Shown piece after piece: positions 1-8,631 of a stretch of 56,140 nt of DNA. Under the pieces are notes generated by a model. It was not told the DNA's origin. It searched no databases and saw nothing but the letters and a program-made list of their open reading frames with translations. Origin of the DNA: Alphaproteobacteria bacterium (lineage in GTDB: Bacteria; Pseudomonadota; Alphaproteobacteria; JAEULC01). Made by a program: the position numbers and the translations under genes. The stretch covers positions 1 through 56,140 of the forward strand of contig JADLEG010000144.1 of the NCBI GenBank assembly GCA_020846275.1, written 5' to 3'. The first letter of the stretch is position 1. Each line of letters starts with the position of its first letter.

Positions 1-53
1 CGCGGTACCACCAGTCCGCTCTGGGGTTTGGGGTACGCTGTCGATTCGGCCAT
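1..53 (-). CDS. 5' end of an unidentified protein, cut by the window edge
   Basis: On the minus strand an ATG at 53 is followed by an open frame of 17 full codons to the window edge, beginning MAESTAYPKPQSGLVVPR. A good ribosome-binding sequence (GGCGGAG on the minus strand, about 7 nt upstream of the ATG) supports it as a real start. The gene would be divergent from the dihydroorotase-like gene at 150. Too little protein is visible to name it; the proline-rich start ending in VVPR loosely recalls the N-terminus of agmatinase-type ureohydrolases, but that is a guess. Confidence 0.45.
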   Translation of the reverse strand, partial: MAESTAYPKPQSGLVVP

Positions 54-149
54 GACCGCACTCCGCCTTCACTGCTATAAGAAACCTATAAAGAGGGGCC
101 GGGGCGGCGGCAACCATCGCCGCGACCACCCGAGGGACACGAGACGCAC
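54..149. promoter_or_regulatory. divergent intergenic region
   Basis: This 96-bp gap separates the partial minus-strand gene from the dihydroorotase-like gene. It holds the AT-richest stretch of the area (TATAAGAAACCTATAAAGAG around 76-95), so promoters for one or both genes are likely here. No convincing -35/-10 pair can be assigned by eye. Confidence 0.3.
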
Positions 150-1481
150 TTGGACGACAGCCTGGATCTGCTGGTGGCGGGGGGGATCGCGGCGACGCCG
201 AACGGCATCGCGCGCGCCGATATCGGCGTGCGCGGGGGACGGATCGTGGCGCTGGGCGACCTGAAGAACGCCAAGGCGGCCGAGCGCATCGACGCCGGCG
301 GGTTGCACGTGCTGCCCGGCGCGATCGATACCCAGGTGCATTTCCGCGAGCCAGGCAACGAGCATAAGGAAGACCTGAACACCGGCACGGCCTGCGCCGT
401 GCTGGGCGGCGTCACCTGCGTGTTCGAGATGCCGAACACCAAGCCGCCGACGCTGACCCAGGCCGCGCTGGAGGACAAGCTGAAGCGCGCGGAGGGCCGC
501 GCCTGGTCCGACCACGCCTTCTTCATCGGCGCCAGCGCGTCCAACGTGGACGAATTGGCGGACCTGGAGATGCTGCCGGGCTGCTGCGGCGTGAAGATAT
601 TCATGGGCTCGTCCACGGGCGGCCTGCTGGTCGAGGACGACGAGACGCTGGAACGCGTGCTGGCCGGCGGCTTCCGCCGCGTCGCGGTCCATGCCGAGGA
701 CGAGCCGCGCCTGAAGCAGCGCAGGCAGATCGCCGAGCAGTCGCAGGACCCCGCCGCCCACCCCGAGTGGCGCGACGCCGAGACGGCCATCCTGGCCACG
801 CGCCGCCTGCTGCAGATCGCGCGCAAGGTGCATCGTCGCGTCCATGTGCTGCACATCACGACGGCCGAGGAGATCGACCTCCTGGCCGAGCACAAGGACA
901 TCGCCACGGTCGAATGCACGCCCCAGCATCTGACCCTCGCGGCGCCGGAGTGCTACAAGCGGCTGGGGACCAAGGCGGTGATGAACCCGCCGATCCGCGA
1001 CGAGCGGCACCGCGCCGGGCTGTGGCGCGGCATCGCCGCGGGCATCGTCGACGTGATCGGATCGGACCACGCGCCGCATACGCTGGAAGAGAAGGGCCAG
1101 GGCTATCCCAAGAGCCCATCCGGCATGCCGGGCGTGCAGACTCTGCTGCCGCTGCTGCTCGACCATTGCGCCCAGGGGCGGCTGACGCTCGAACGCGTGG
1201 TCGACCTGACCGCGACCGGCCCCGCGCGCATCTACAACATCGCCATGAAGGGCCGGATCGCCGTCGGCTACGACGCCGACCTGACCCTGGTCGACCTGAA
1301 GGCCAAGCGCGAGATAACCGACGCCGACAGCGCCAGCCGCTGCGGCTGGACGCCGTTTGCCGGCATGAAGGTCACCGGCTGGCCCATGGCCACCATCCTG
1401 CGCGGCCACACGGTGATGCGCGACGGCGAACTGATCGACGACCCGATCGGCCAGCCCGTGCGGTTCCTCGAGACGCTGTAG
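150..1481 (+). CDS. dihydroorotase-family amidohydrolase with altered HxH motif
   Basis: A 443-residue metal-dependent cyclic amidohydrolase of the dihydroorotase/hydantoinase type, a cytosolic family that opens or closes cyclic amides such as dihydroorotate. The family landmarks are in order: the strand-1 metal motif at 60-69 (DTQVHFREPG), the probable carboxylated lysine K149 in GVKIFMGSSTG, H181 (VHAED), H235 (VLHIT) and the catalytic aspartate D306 in IGSDHAPHT. The first histidine of the usual HxH pair is glutamine (Q62). Length fits bacterial class I dihydroorotases. The start is TTG, with GAGGGA about 12 nt upstream. A hydantoinase-like or non-pyrimidine function is possible; no other pyrimidine gene lies nearby. 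Confidence 0.85.
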   Translation: MDDSLDLLVAGGIAATPNGIARADIGVRGGRIVALGDLKNAKAAERIDAGGLHVLPGAIDTQVHFREPGNEHKEDLNTGTACAVLGGVTCVFEMPNTKPPTLTQAALEDKLKRAEGRAWSDHAFFIGASASNVDELADLEMLPGCCGVKIFMGSSTGGLLVEDDETLERVLAGGFRRVAVHAEDEPRLKQRRQIAEQSQDPAAHPEWRDAETAILATRRLLQIARKVHRRVHVLHITTAEEIDLLAEHKDIATVECTPQHLTLAAPECYKRLGTKAVMNPPIRDERHRAGLWRGIAAGIVDVIGSDHAPHTLEEKGQGYPKSPSGMPGVQTLLPLLLDHCAQGRLTLERVVDLTATGPARIYNIAMKGRIAVGYDADLTLVDLKAKREITDADSASRCGWTPFAGMKVTGWPMATILRGHTVMRDGELIDDPIGQPVRFLETL

Positions 1482-1548
1482 CCTGCTGGCAACGCTGCGC
1501 TAGGCCGCGGCTGGACTATTCGGCGCAAACCCTGTACGCGCGGGCGCC

Positions 1549-2877
1549 ATGTCGCAGTCCATCCGCCATCATGTGACAGAGCTGCTGCGCCTGTCCACGC
1601 CGGTGATCGTCGCGCGCACGGGGATCATGACCATGTCGATCGTCGACGTGGCGTTCCTGGGCCGCGCCGGCGCCGACCAGGTGGCGTACATGGCCATCGC
1701 GGGCGTGGGCATCGGTACGATGATCGTGGGCTCGATCGGGCTGATGGTCGGCACGATGGTCGAGACGTCGCATGCGCTGGGCGCGGGGCGCGAGCGCGAA
1801 TGCGGCCAGGTCTGGCGCCGGTCCCTGCTCTATGCGCTGGTGGCCGGCGTGGCCGGCGCGGTGCTGTGCCTGTTCGGCGAACCGCTGTTCCGCGCCACGG
1901 GCCAGGCGCCCGACATCGCGATGGGCGCGGCGCGCGTGCTGATGATCCTGGGGCTCTGCCTGCCCGGGACGACGCTGTTCGTCACGACGACCTTCTTCCT
2001 GGAGGCAATCAAGCGGCCGCTGCCGGGCATGGTCACGATCCTGTTCGCCAACCTGCTCAACGCCTTCCTCAACTGGGTGTTTGTACCGGGCAATCTCGGT
2101 CTGCCGGCGATGGGCGCCGAGGGATCGGCGCTGGCCACCGGCATCACGCGCGTGGTCATGGCGGCGGCGCTGATCGGCTATGTGCTGGTGATGCCGGGCC
2201 AGGCGCGCTTCGCGGTGCGCGAGCGCCCGCCGGGCGGCTGGCGCGCCGGCGCCAAGGCGCGCCAGATGGGCTATGCCACCGGCGCCAGCTACGCGCTGGA
2301 GGCGGCGGCCTTCGGGTCGATGAGCGTCTATGCCGGCTGGCTGGGCGTGCGCGACCTGGCGGCGTGGTCGATCGCGCTCAACGCCATGTCCTTCGTCTTC
2401 ATGATCGCGGTCGGGCTGGGCGTCGGCACGGCGGTGCGCGTCGGCCATGCGCGGGGGCGCGGCGACCGTCGCGAGATGGCGGTGGCCGGCTGGGTGGGCC
2501 TGGCCGCGACCGCCGCCGCCATGGGGCTGGCGTCGCTGGGGTTCCTGTTCTTCGCGACGCCGCTCGCGCGCCTGTTCACCGACGAGCCGGCCCTGCTGGC
2601 GCTGGCCGCCGCCACGCTGGCAATGGGGTCCTGGGTCATGGTGGTCGATGGCGGCCAGGGCATGATGCTGTCGGCGGTGCGCGCGACCGGCGATACCTGG
2701 GTCCCGACGGCGATGCACTTCACCGCCTATTTCGGCGTGATGATCCCGCTGGCCTGGGCGCTGGCCTTTCCGTTCCGGCTGGGCACGGCGGGATTGTTCC
2801 TGGCGATCCTCGCCGCCAGCATCATCGCCGTGTCGCTGTTGTCCTGGCGCTTCCACCGGCGCTGCGCCGTCGCATGA
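1549..2877 (+). CDS. MATE family efflux transporter (first copy)
   Basis: A 442-residue integral membrane protein of the MATE (multidrug and toxic compound extrusion) family, which exports cationic or organic compounds in exchange for protons or sodium. About twelve hydrophobic segments are visible. The two-fold repeat typical of MATE proteins shows in segments such as LCLPGTTLFVTTTFFLEAIKR in the N-half and the ALNAMSFVFMIAVGLGVGTA region of the C-half. The stop overlaps the start of the second MATE gene by 4 nt (ATGA), so the two are translationally coupled. Substrate is not predictable. Confidence 0.92.
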   Translation: MSQSIRHHVTELLRLSTPVIVARTGIMTMSIVDVAFLGRAGADQVAYMAIAGVGIGTMIVGSIGLMVGTMVETSHALGAGRERECGQVWRRSLLYALVAGVAGAVLCLFGEPLFRATGQAPDIAMGAARVLMILGLCLPGTTLFVTTTFFLEAIKRPLPGMVTILFANLLNAFLNWVFVPGNLGLPAMGAEGSALATGITRVVMAAALIGYVLVMPGQARFAVRERPPGGWRAGAKARQMGYATGASYALEAAAFGSMSVYAGWLGVRDLAAWSIALNAMSFVFMIAVGLGVGTAVRVGHARGRGDRREMAVAGWVGLAATAAAMGLASLGFLFFATPLARLFTDEPALLALAAATLAMGSWVMVVDGGQGMMLSAVRATGDTWVPTAMHFTAYFGVMIPLAWALAFPFRLGTAGLFLAILAASIIAVSLLSWRFHRRCAVA

Positions 2878-4217
2878 TCGCGATGCGTCAGCCCCTCCGC
2901 GCGCATCTCGCCGAGATGGCGCGGCTGGCGAGCCCGGTCGTGCTGTCGCGCAGCGGCATCATGGCGATGGCGCTGGTCAACCTTGCCTTCCTGGGCCGCG
3001 CCGGGATCGAGCAGGTCGCCTTCATGGCCGCGGCCGGCGTGCCGGTGGGCGTCGTGCTTGTGGCCTGCAACGGGATGATGAGCGGCACGCTGGTCGCCGC
3101 CTCGCACGCGCTCGGCCGCGGCGACCCGCTGGAGACGGGGCAAGTATGGCGGCGCGCCCTGCCCTTCGCCGTCATCGTCGGCCTGATCGGCGCCGTCCTC
3201 TGCCTGTTCGGCGAGACGGTGCTGCGCGCGTCGGGCCAGGACGCGGCGATCGCCGCCGGCGCGGCGCCGGTGCTGCTGATCCTGGGCCTGTCGCTGCCCG
3301 GCAATACGCTGTTCTTCGCCTCGGCCTTCTTCCTGGAGGCGATCAAGCGGCCGGTGCCGGCAGTCGCCGCGATCCTGCTGGCCAACCTGGTGAACGCGGG
3401 GCTGAATTGGGTGCTGGTCTTCGGCCATCTGGGTGCGCCCGCGCTGGGCGCCGTCGGATCGGCGATCGCCACGAGCGTGGCGCGCTACCTGATGGCGGCC
3501 GTGCTGATCGTCTACGTTCTGCTCATGTCCGACCACCGGCGCTACGGCGTACGCCAGCGGCCCAAGGCCTGGTGGCGCGACGGGGCGGTGGCACGGTCGC
3601 TCGGCTATGCCGCCGGCACCAGCTCGGGGCTGGAATCCTCGGCATTCGGCGCGATGACGCTGTTCGCCGGCTGGTTCGGCGCCACGACGCTCGCCGCCTA
3701 TTCCATCGCGCTCAACGCCTGGACGATGATGTTCATGGCGGGGATCGGGCTTGGCATCGGCACCGCCGTGCGCGTCGGCCATGCCACCGGCGCCGGCGAC
3801 CGGCACGGCATGCGCGAGGCCGGCTGGGTCGGGCTGGGTGTCGTGACGGTCATGATGGCGGTGGTGTCCTATTGCTTCGTCGCCTTCAACACGCAACTCG
3901 CCGCCGTCTTCACCAGCGATCCGCGCCTGGCGGCCGACGCGGCCGCAATGCTGTCGATGTGCGCCTGGGTGATGCTGATCGACTCGGGCAAGTCGGTGAT
4001 GCTGCAGGCCGTGCGCGGCACCGGCGACACCTGGGTCCCCACCCGCGCGCAGTTCGTGCTGGTCTTCGGCGTGATGGTGCCCAGCGCCTATCTGCTCGCC
4101 TTCAAGCTCGGCTTCGGCCCGCCCGGACTATTTCTGGGTATGCTGGCTTCGGCTGTCGGATCGCTGGCGTTCCTGTCGTGGCGGTTCTGGCATCGCTGCC
4201 GCGAAGCCCGGGCGTGA
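2874..4217 (+). CDS. MATE family efflux transporter (second copy)
   Basis: A 447-residue MATE-family transporter, clearly a tandem paralogue of the gene just upstream. The two share segments such as LFFASAFFLEAIKRPVP, MFMAGIGLGIGTAVRVGHA and AVRGTGDTWVPT at matching places. The ATG at 2874 overlaps the previous stop (ATGA); an alternative ATG at 2883 is in frame. The two proteins have diverged throughout, so this is an old duplication. Side-by-side MATE genes could work on different substrates; a heteromer would be unusual for the family. Confidence 0.92.
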   Translation: MIAMRQPLRAHLAEMARLASPVVLSRSGIMAMALVNLAFLGRAGIEQVAFMAAAGVPVGVVLVACNGMMSGTLVAASHALGRGDPLETGQVWRRALPFAVIVGLIGAVLCLFGETVLRASGQDAAIAAGAAPVLLILGLSLPGNTLFFASAFFLEAIKRPVPAVAAILLANLVNAGLNWVLVFGHLGAPALGAVGSAIATSVARYLMAAVLIVYVLLMSDHRRYGVRQRPKAWWRDGAVARSLGYAAGTSSGLESSAFGAMTLFAGWFGATTLAAYSIALNAWTMMFMAGIGLGIGTAVRVGHATGAGDRHGMREAGWVGLGVVTVMMAVVSYCFVAFNTQLAAVFTSDPRLAADAAAMLSMCAWVMLIDSGKSVMLQAVRGTGDTWVPTRAQFVLVFGVMVPSAYLLAFKLGFGPPGLFLGMLASAVGSLAFLSWRFWHRCREARA

Positions 4218-5119
4218 CGGCACCGCAGCGCCGCATCCTCGTCCTCGGCGGCACCGGGTCGATCGGCGCCGCCGTCGTGGCCGAGCTGGTGCGGCGCGGC
4301 CATCAGGTGACCGGGCTGGCGCGCTCCGAAGCCTCCGCCCAGCGGTTATCCGCGATGGGCGCGCGGAGCATCGCGGGCGACATCGCCGCCCCCGCGGGAT
4401 GGGTCGAACGCCTGCCGCCGGTGGATGCGGTCGTTCATGCGGCGGCGGATTTCGCGTCCGACATGGGCGCGGTCGAGACGCGGCTGCTGGACGCGCTGCT
4501 GCCGGCGCTCGGCGGGATGCAGCCCAAGCCGCGATTCGTCTACACCGGCGGCTGCTGGCTTTACGGCGGGACCGGCGACCGGGTGGCGGACGAGGCCACG
4601 CCGTTCGACCCCCTGCCCGAATTCGCCTGGATGGTGCCCAACCTCGACCGCGTGCTGGCAAGCGACGACGTCGACGGGGTCGTGGTCCACCCGGCGATGG
4701 TCTATGCCGGGCAAGACGGCGTGTTCCGGCGCTTCGCGGGGGATGCGCGGGCGGGCCGGCCGATCCGCGTGGTTGGCGGCCCCGCGGTGCGCTGGCCCCT
4801 GGTCCATCGCGACGACCTGGCGCAACTCTACGCGTCGGCGCTGGAGCGGGGAGCACGCGGGGAGAGCTATTGCGGCGCCAGCGTCGACGGCATCGCGGTC
4901 GGCAAGATCGCGGCTGCCTTCGCACGGCGTCACGGCCGGGCCGAGGCCGGCCTTCGGTTCATCGGCGCCGGCGACGCGGCGCGCGAGCTGGGCGAATGGG
5001 CTCGCGGCCTGGCGCTCGACCAGCAGATGAGCAGCGCCAAGGCCAGGCGCGTGCTGGGCTGGCGGACGCTTCATTGCGATCCCCTGGCGGAAATCCTGTC
5101 GGCGCCCGCGCAAGACTGA
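4214..5119 (+). CDS. NAD-dependent epimerase/dehydratase family protein
   Basis: A 301-residue short-chain-type dehydrogenase of the extended (NAD-dependent epimerase/dehydratase) group. The N-terminal Rossmann fold has the glycine-rich motif ILVLGGTGSIGAAV at about residues 8-21, then VDAVVHAAA for the second strand region, YTGGCWLYG in the catalytic strand, and a late VHRDDLAQLY segment typical of nucleoside-sugar-epimerase-like proteins. The canonical YxxxK is not obvious, so activity is uncertain. The start is a GTG whose GTGA overlaps the stop of the second MATE gene, making a three-gene operon. The substrate is unknown. Confidence 0.85.
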   Translation: MTAPQRRILVLGGTGSIGAAVVAELVRRGHQVTGLARSEASAQRLSAMGARSIAGDIAAPAGWVERLPPVDAVVHAAADFASDMGAVETRLLDALLPALGGMQPKPRFVYTGGCWLYGGTGDRVADEATPFDPLPEFAWMVPNLDRVLASDDVDGVVVHPAMVYAGQDGVFRRFAGDARAGRPIRVVGGPAVRWPLVHRDDLAQLYASALERGARGESYCGASVDGIAVGKIAAAFARRHGRAEAGLRFIGAGDAARELGEWARGLALDQQMSSAKARRVLGWRTLHCDPLAEILSAPAQD

Positions 5120-5216
5120 CGCAGGGGCCGGAGGCCGCTGACCGCGTTGCCGCCGCCCCGCCGACTCGCTAAGGTTCTCCCATCACCCCGACCAAGCACC
5201 GTTCCGGAGGTTCATC

Positions 5217-6383
5217 ATGACCGCCTGCATCGTCGGCTGGGCGCACAGCAAGTTCGGCAAGCATGACGGCGTCGACGTCGAGACCCTGATCGCCAAGGCC
5301 GCCAGCGACGCCATGGCCGATGCCGGCATCGGGCCGCAGGATGTCGACGAGATCTATCTCGGCCATTTCAACGGCGGCTTCGTGCGCCAGGAGTTCACCT
5401 CTTCGCTGGTGCTGCAGGCCTCGGACAAGCTGCGCTACAAGCCGACGACCCGCGTGGAGAACGCCTGCGCCACCGGCTCGGCCGCGATCCGCCAAGGCGT
5501 GACCGCGATCGACGCGAAGCGCGCGCGCATCGTGCTGGTGGTGGGCGTGGAGAAGATGACCGAGCTGAGCGGGCCCGAGATCGGCGGCGTGCTGATCAAG
5601 GCGGCCTACCAGAAGGAAGAGGGAGACATCGAAGGCGGTTTCGCCGGCGTGTTCGGCCGCATCGCCCAGCAGTATTTCCAGCGCCACGGCGACCAGTCCG
5701 ACGCCCTGGCCCGCATCGCCGCCAAGAACCACAAGAACGGCGTGCAAAACCCGATGGCGCAGTTGCAGAAGGACCTGGGCTACGAGTTCTGCCGTACCGT
5801 ATCGGAGAAGAACCCGATCGTGGCCGGGCCGCTGAAGCGCACGGACTGCTCGCTGGTCTCGGACGGCGCGGCGGCGCTGGTGCTGGCGGATGTCGACACG
5901 GCGCTGGGCATGAAGAAGGCGGTGGTCTTCCGCGCCAACGAGCAGGTCAACGACTTCCTGCCGATGAGCAAGCGCGACATCATAAAGTTCGAGGGCCCGG
6001 CCGTGGCGTGGAAGAAGGCGCTGGCCAAGGCCGGCATGAACATCCTCGACCTCAGCCTTGTGGAGACGCATGACTGCTTCACCATGGCCGAGCTGATCGA
6101 GTACGAGGCGATGGGCCTGACGCCGGAAGGCCAGGGCGCGCGCGCGATCCTGGAGGGCTGGACCGAGAAGGACGGCAAGCTGCCGGTCAACCCCTCGGGC
6201 GGGTTGAAGTCGAAGGGCCACCCGATCGGCGCCACGGGCGTGTCGATGCACGTGCTGGCCTCGATGCAGCTCACCGGCACGGCCGGCGGCATGCAGATCA
6301 AGGACGCCAAGCTCGCAGGCATCTTCAACATGGGCGGCGCCGCGGTCGCCAACTACGTCAGCATCCTGGAACCGCTGCGGTAG
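5217..6383 (+). CDS. thiolase-family protein (acetyl-CoA acetyltransferase-like)
   Basis: A 388-residue thiolase-superfamily protein, close to the SCP-x/lipid-transfer thiolases. Classical members cleave 3-ketoacyl-CoA or condense acyl-CoAs. The nucleophilic cysteine is in ENACATGSAA near residue 83; a second conserved block is LVETHDCFTMAE, and the late histidine is in GHPIGATG. The second thiolase cysteine motif near the C-terminus is replaced by MGGAAVANYVSIL, as in many SCP-x-type homologues. A strong Shine-Dalgarno (CCGGAGG) precedes the ATG. It heads a block with an acyl-CoA ligase and a dehydrogenase, which suggests acyl-CoA metabolism. Confidence 0.9.
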   Translation: MTACIVGWAHSKFGKHDGVDVETLIAKAASDAMADAGIGPQDVDEIYLGHFNGGFVRQEFTSSLVLQASDKLRYKPTTRVENACATGSAAIRQGVTAIDAKRARIVLVVGVEKMTELSGPEIGGVLIKAAYQKEEGDIEGGFAGVFGRIAQQYFQRHGDQSDALARIAAKNHKNGVQNPMAQLQKDLGYEFCRTVSEKNPIVAGPLKRTDCSLVSDGAAALVLADVDTALGMKKAVVFRANEQVNDFLPMSKRDIIKFEGPAVAWKKALAKAGMNILDLSLVETHDCFTMAELIEYEAMGLTPEGQGARAILEGWTEKDGKLPVNPSGGLKSKGHPIGATGVSMHVLASMQLTGTAGGMQIKDAKLAGIFNMGGAAVANYVSILEPLR

Positions 6384-6411
6384 TCTCCCTTTCTCGTGGC
6401 CGGACCCCATG

Positions 6412-6456
6412 CTTCGACAAGCTCAGCATGAGGTCCTCATCCTGAGCCTGTCGAAG
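6412..6456. repeat. 15-bp inverted repeat (REP-like hairpin), copy 1
   Basis: Two 15-nt arms, CTTCGACAAGCTCAG (6412-6426) and CTGAGCCTGTCGAAG (6442-6456), form an inverted repeat with one mismatch around a 15-nt spacer. The same arms recur at 12363-12419. It lies in the 99-bp gap between the thiolase and acyl-CoA ligase genes. It resembles short palindromic elements dispersed in many alphaproteobacterial genomes and may stabilise transcripts or modulate read-through. Confidence 0.75.
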
Positions 6457-6482
6457 GATGAGGACCGCAGGGTGACACGCTG

Positions 6483-8069
6483 ATGGGCGACGTCGCCAAT
6501 CTCGGCCGGCTGCTGTCGGATACGGCGCGTCGCCTGCCCGGCCGGCCGGCGCTGGTCTGGCGCGATCGGACGTGGACTTGGCGCGAACTCGACGACCGCG
6601 TGAATGCCCTTGTCGCCGCGATGAAGTCGCTGGGCATCGGCAAGGGCGACCGCGTGCTGGTCCAGGCGCGCAACGGCAACGCGATGCTCGAGAGCTGCTG
6701 GGCCACGTTCAAGCTCGGCGCGGCCTGGGTCCCGACCAATTATCGCCTGACCCCGCCCGAGATCGCATGGCTCGGCCAGTCCTCAGGCGCCAAGGCGTTC
6801 CTCTACGACCGCGGCTTCGGCGAGCATGTCGACGCGGTCCGGGCGGCATCGCCCGCGCTCGCGCACGTTGTCGCCCTCGACGCGCCGCGCAGCGGCGAGC
6901 ACGCCTACGAGGCCCTGCTGTCCCGGCACCAGGGCGCACCGTGCTGGGAAGAGGAGGTTTCCTACGACGACCCGCTGTGGTTCTTTTTCACCTCGGGCAC
7001 GACCGGCAAACCCAAGGCGGCGGTGCTCACCCATGGCCAGATGGCCTATGTCGTCACCAACCACCTGGCCGACCTGATGCCGGGCCTTGGCGACGGCGAC
7101 GCGTCGCTGGTCGTTGCGCCGCTGTCGCACGGGGCGGGGGTGCACATGCTGGTGAACGTCGCGCGCGGGGCGAAGACGGTGCTGCTGCCCACGGAGAAGA
7201 TGGACCCCGAGGAGGCGTGGCGGCTGGTCGCGGCGCACCGTGTGTCCAACATGTTCACCGTACCCACGATCGTGAAGATGCTGATCGAGGATCCCTCGGT
7301 CGATCGCTTCGACCATTCCTCGCTGCGCTTCGTGATCTATGCCGGCGCGCCGATGTACCGCGCCGACCAGAAGGCCGCGCTGCAGAAGCTGGGGCCGGTG
7401 CTGGTGCAATACTTCGGCCTGGGCGAGGTGACCGGCAACATCACCGTATTGCCGGCGCATCTGCACACGCTGGACGACGCGGCGCCCGAGGCTAGGCTGG
7501 GGACCTGCGGCTATCCGCGCACCGGCATGGAGATCGCGATCAAGTCGCCCGACGGAAAGCACCTGGCGGCAGGCGAGAAGGGCGAGATCTGCGTGCGCGG
7601 CCCGGGCGTGTTCCACGGCTATTGGAACAATCCCGAGGCCAACGCCAAGGCCTTGAAGGACGGCTGGTTCCACACCGGCGACCTGGGCCATGTGGACGCG
7701 CAGGGATTCCTCTACATCACCGGCCGCGCCTCGGACATGTACATATCGGGCGGCGCCAACGTCTATCCGCGGGAATGCGAGGAGGTGTTGCTGACGCATC
7801 CCGGCGTGTCGGAAGTGGCGGTGCTGGGCGTGCCCGATCCGAAATGGGGCGAGTCGGGCGTGGCCGTCGTCGTGCCGGCGGGCGGTGCCGAGCCGGCCGA
7901 GGACGAGCTGATGCGTTTTCTCGACGGGCGCCTTGCGAAATACAAGTGGCCGCGGCGCGTGTTCTTCTGGCCCTCGCTCCCGAAGTCGGGCTATGGCAAA
8001 GTTCCCAAGCACCTGATCCGCGAGCAGCTCTACCAGCGCGGCGAACTGCAGCAGGACCGCGGGCCGTGA
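6483..8069 (+). CDS. AMP-forming acyl-CoA synthetase
   Basis: A 528-residue adenylate-forming enzyme that activates a carboxylic acid with ATP and transfers it to CoA in the cytoplasm. The phosphate-binding loop is FFTSGTTGKPKAAV (about residues 165-178). Further core motifs are YFGLGEVTGN, GEICVRGPG, the hinge region GWFHTGDLGHVD with GRASDMYISGGANVYP, and the C-terminal catalytic lysine region LPKSGYGKVPKH. Length is normal for medium- or long-chain acyl-CoA ligases. It follows the thiolase after a REP-like hairpin and precedes two PPC proteins. The acid substrate cannot be read from the sequence. Confidence 0.92.
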   Translation: MGDVANLGRLLSDTARRLPGRPALVWRDRTWTWRELDDRVNALVAAMKSLGIGKGDRVLVQARNGNAMLESCWATFKLGAAWVPTNYRLTPPEIAWLGQSSGAKAFLYDRGFGEHVDAVRAASPALAHVVALDAPRSGEHAYEALLSRHQGAPCWEEEVSYDDPLWFFFTSGTTGKPKAAVLTHGQMAYVVTNHLADLMPGLGDGDASLVVAPLSHGAGVHMLVNVARGAKTVLLPTEKMDPEEAWRLVAAHRVSNMFTVPTIVKMLIEDPSVDRFDHSSLRFVIYAGAPMYRADQKAALQKLGPVLVQYFGLGEVTGNITVLPAHLHTLDDAAPEARLGTCGYPRTGMEIAIKSPDGKHLAAGEKGEICVRGPGVFHGYWNNPEANAKALKDGWFHTGDLGHVDAQGFLYITGRASDMYISGGANVYPRECEEVLLTHPGVSEVAVLGVPDPKWGESGVAVVVPAGGAEPAEDELMRFLDGRLAKYKWPRRVFFWPSLPKSGYGKVPKHLIREQLYQRGELQQDRGP

Positions 8070-8085
8070 GCCGAGGAGTGTACGG

Positions 8086-8631
8086 TTGAGAACCATCAAG
8101 CAGCCCGGCCAGCCGGCGCGGCCGAGGATCCTCAGCGTACCGGCGCGCAGCGGCGGCGAATTCCGCGTGGTGCTGCCGGAGGGCCGCGACCTTCTGGGCG
8201 GGCTTGTCACGGTGCTGCGCGAGATCGGCATCGTCTCGGCGGCCGTCGCCCTGATCGGCGGCCGCTTCCGGCACATGCACTACCTGACCGGCCAACCCTG
8301 CAACGACGGCACCCGGGTCGCGACCTATGGCGAGCCGACGATCCTGGAGGGCCCGGTGCGCCTGGTCAGCGGCAACGCGTTCCTGGGCCTGGATCAGCGG
8401 GGCCAGCCGATCGTGCATTGCCACGCCGTCGTCATCGACCGCCAGGGCCGGGTGCATGGCGGACATTTGCCGCCCGGGGTCTGCATCGTCGGCGCGGGCG
8501 GCATCGTCGCCCATGTCGCCGCGATCGAGGATGCGGCGCTGGCGGTGCGGCACGACGACGAGACCAACTTTCCCGTCTTCCATCCGACCCTGCTGGATGC
8601 GACGGCCGGATCCCGCGCGGGCGCGGCCTGA
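8086..8631 (+). CDS. PPC/DUF296 domain protein with intact zinc site
   Basis: A 181-residue protein made mostly of one PPC (plant and prokaryote conserved, DUF296) domain, a fold that forms trimers and in bacteria often carries a zinc site. The metal signature is complete: H111 and H113 (VHCHAVVIDRQG) with H127 (GGHL), matching HxH...GGH. Biochemical role is unknown in most bacteria; some homologues are annotated as DNA-binding, others sit with metabolic enzymes as here. The start is TTG with GAGGAG about 6 nt upstream. The stop overlaps the next gene (TGATG), which encodes a second, degenerate PPC protein. Confidence 0.8.
   Translation: MRTIKQPGQPARPRILSVPARSGGEFRVVLPEGRDLLGGLVTVLREIGIVSAAVALIGGRFRHMHYLTGQPCNDGTRVATYGEPTILEGPVRLVSGNAFLGLDQRGQPIVHCHAVVIDRQGRVHGGHLPPGVCIVGAGGIVAHVAAIEDAALAVRHDDETNFPVFHPTLLDATAGSRAGAA

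Noticed and set aside
75..1409. Long open frame antisense to the dihydroorotase-like gene
   Set aside because: High GC keeps antisense frames open; the translation is Arg/Gly/Gln-rich low-complexity and the sense frame has clear catalytic motifs.
1516..2856. 446-codon minus-strand frame over the first MATE gene
   Set aside because: Composition is dominated by His, Arg, Gln and Gly, a shadow of the hydrophobic MATE frame on the other strand.
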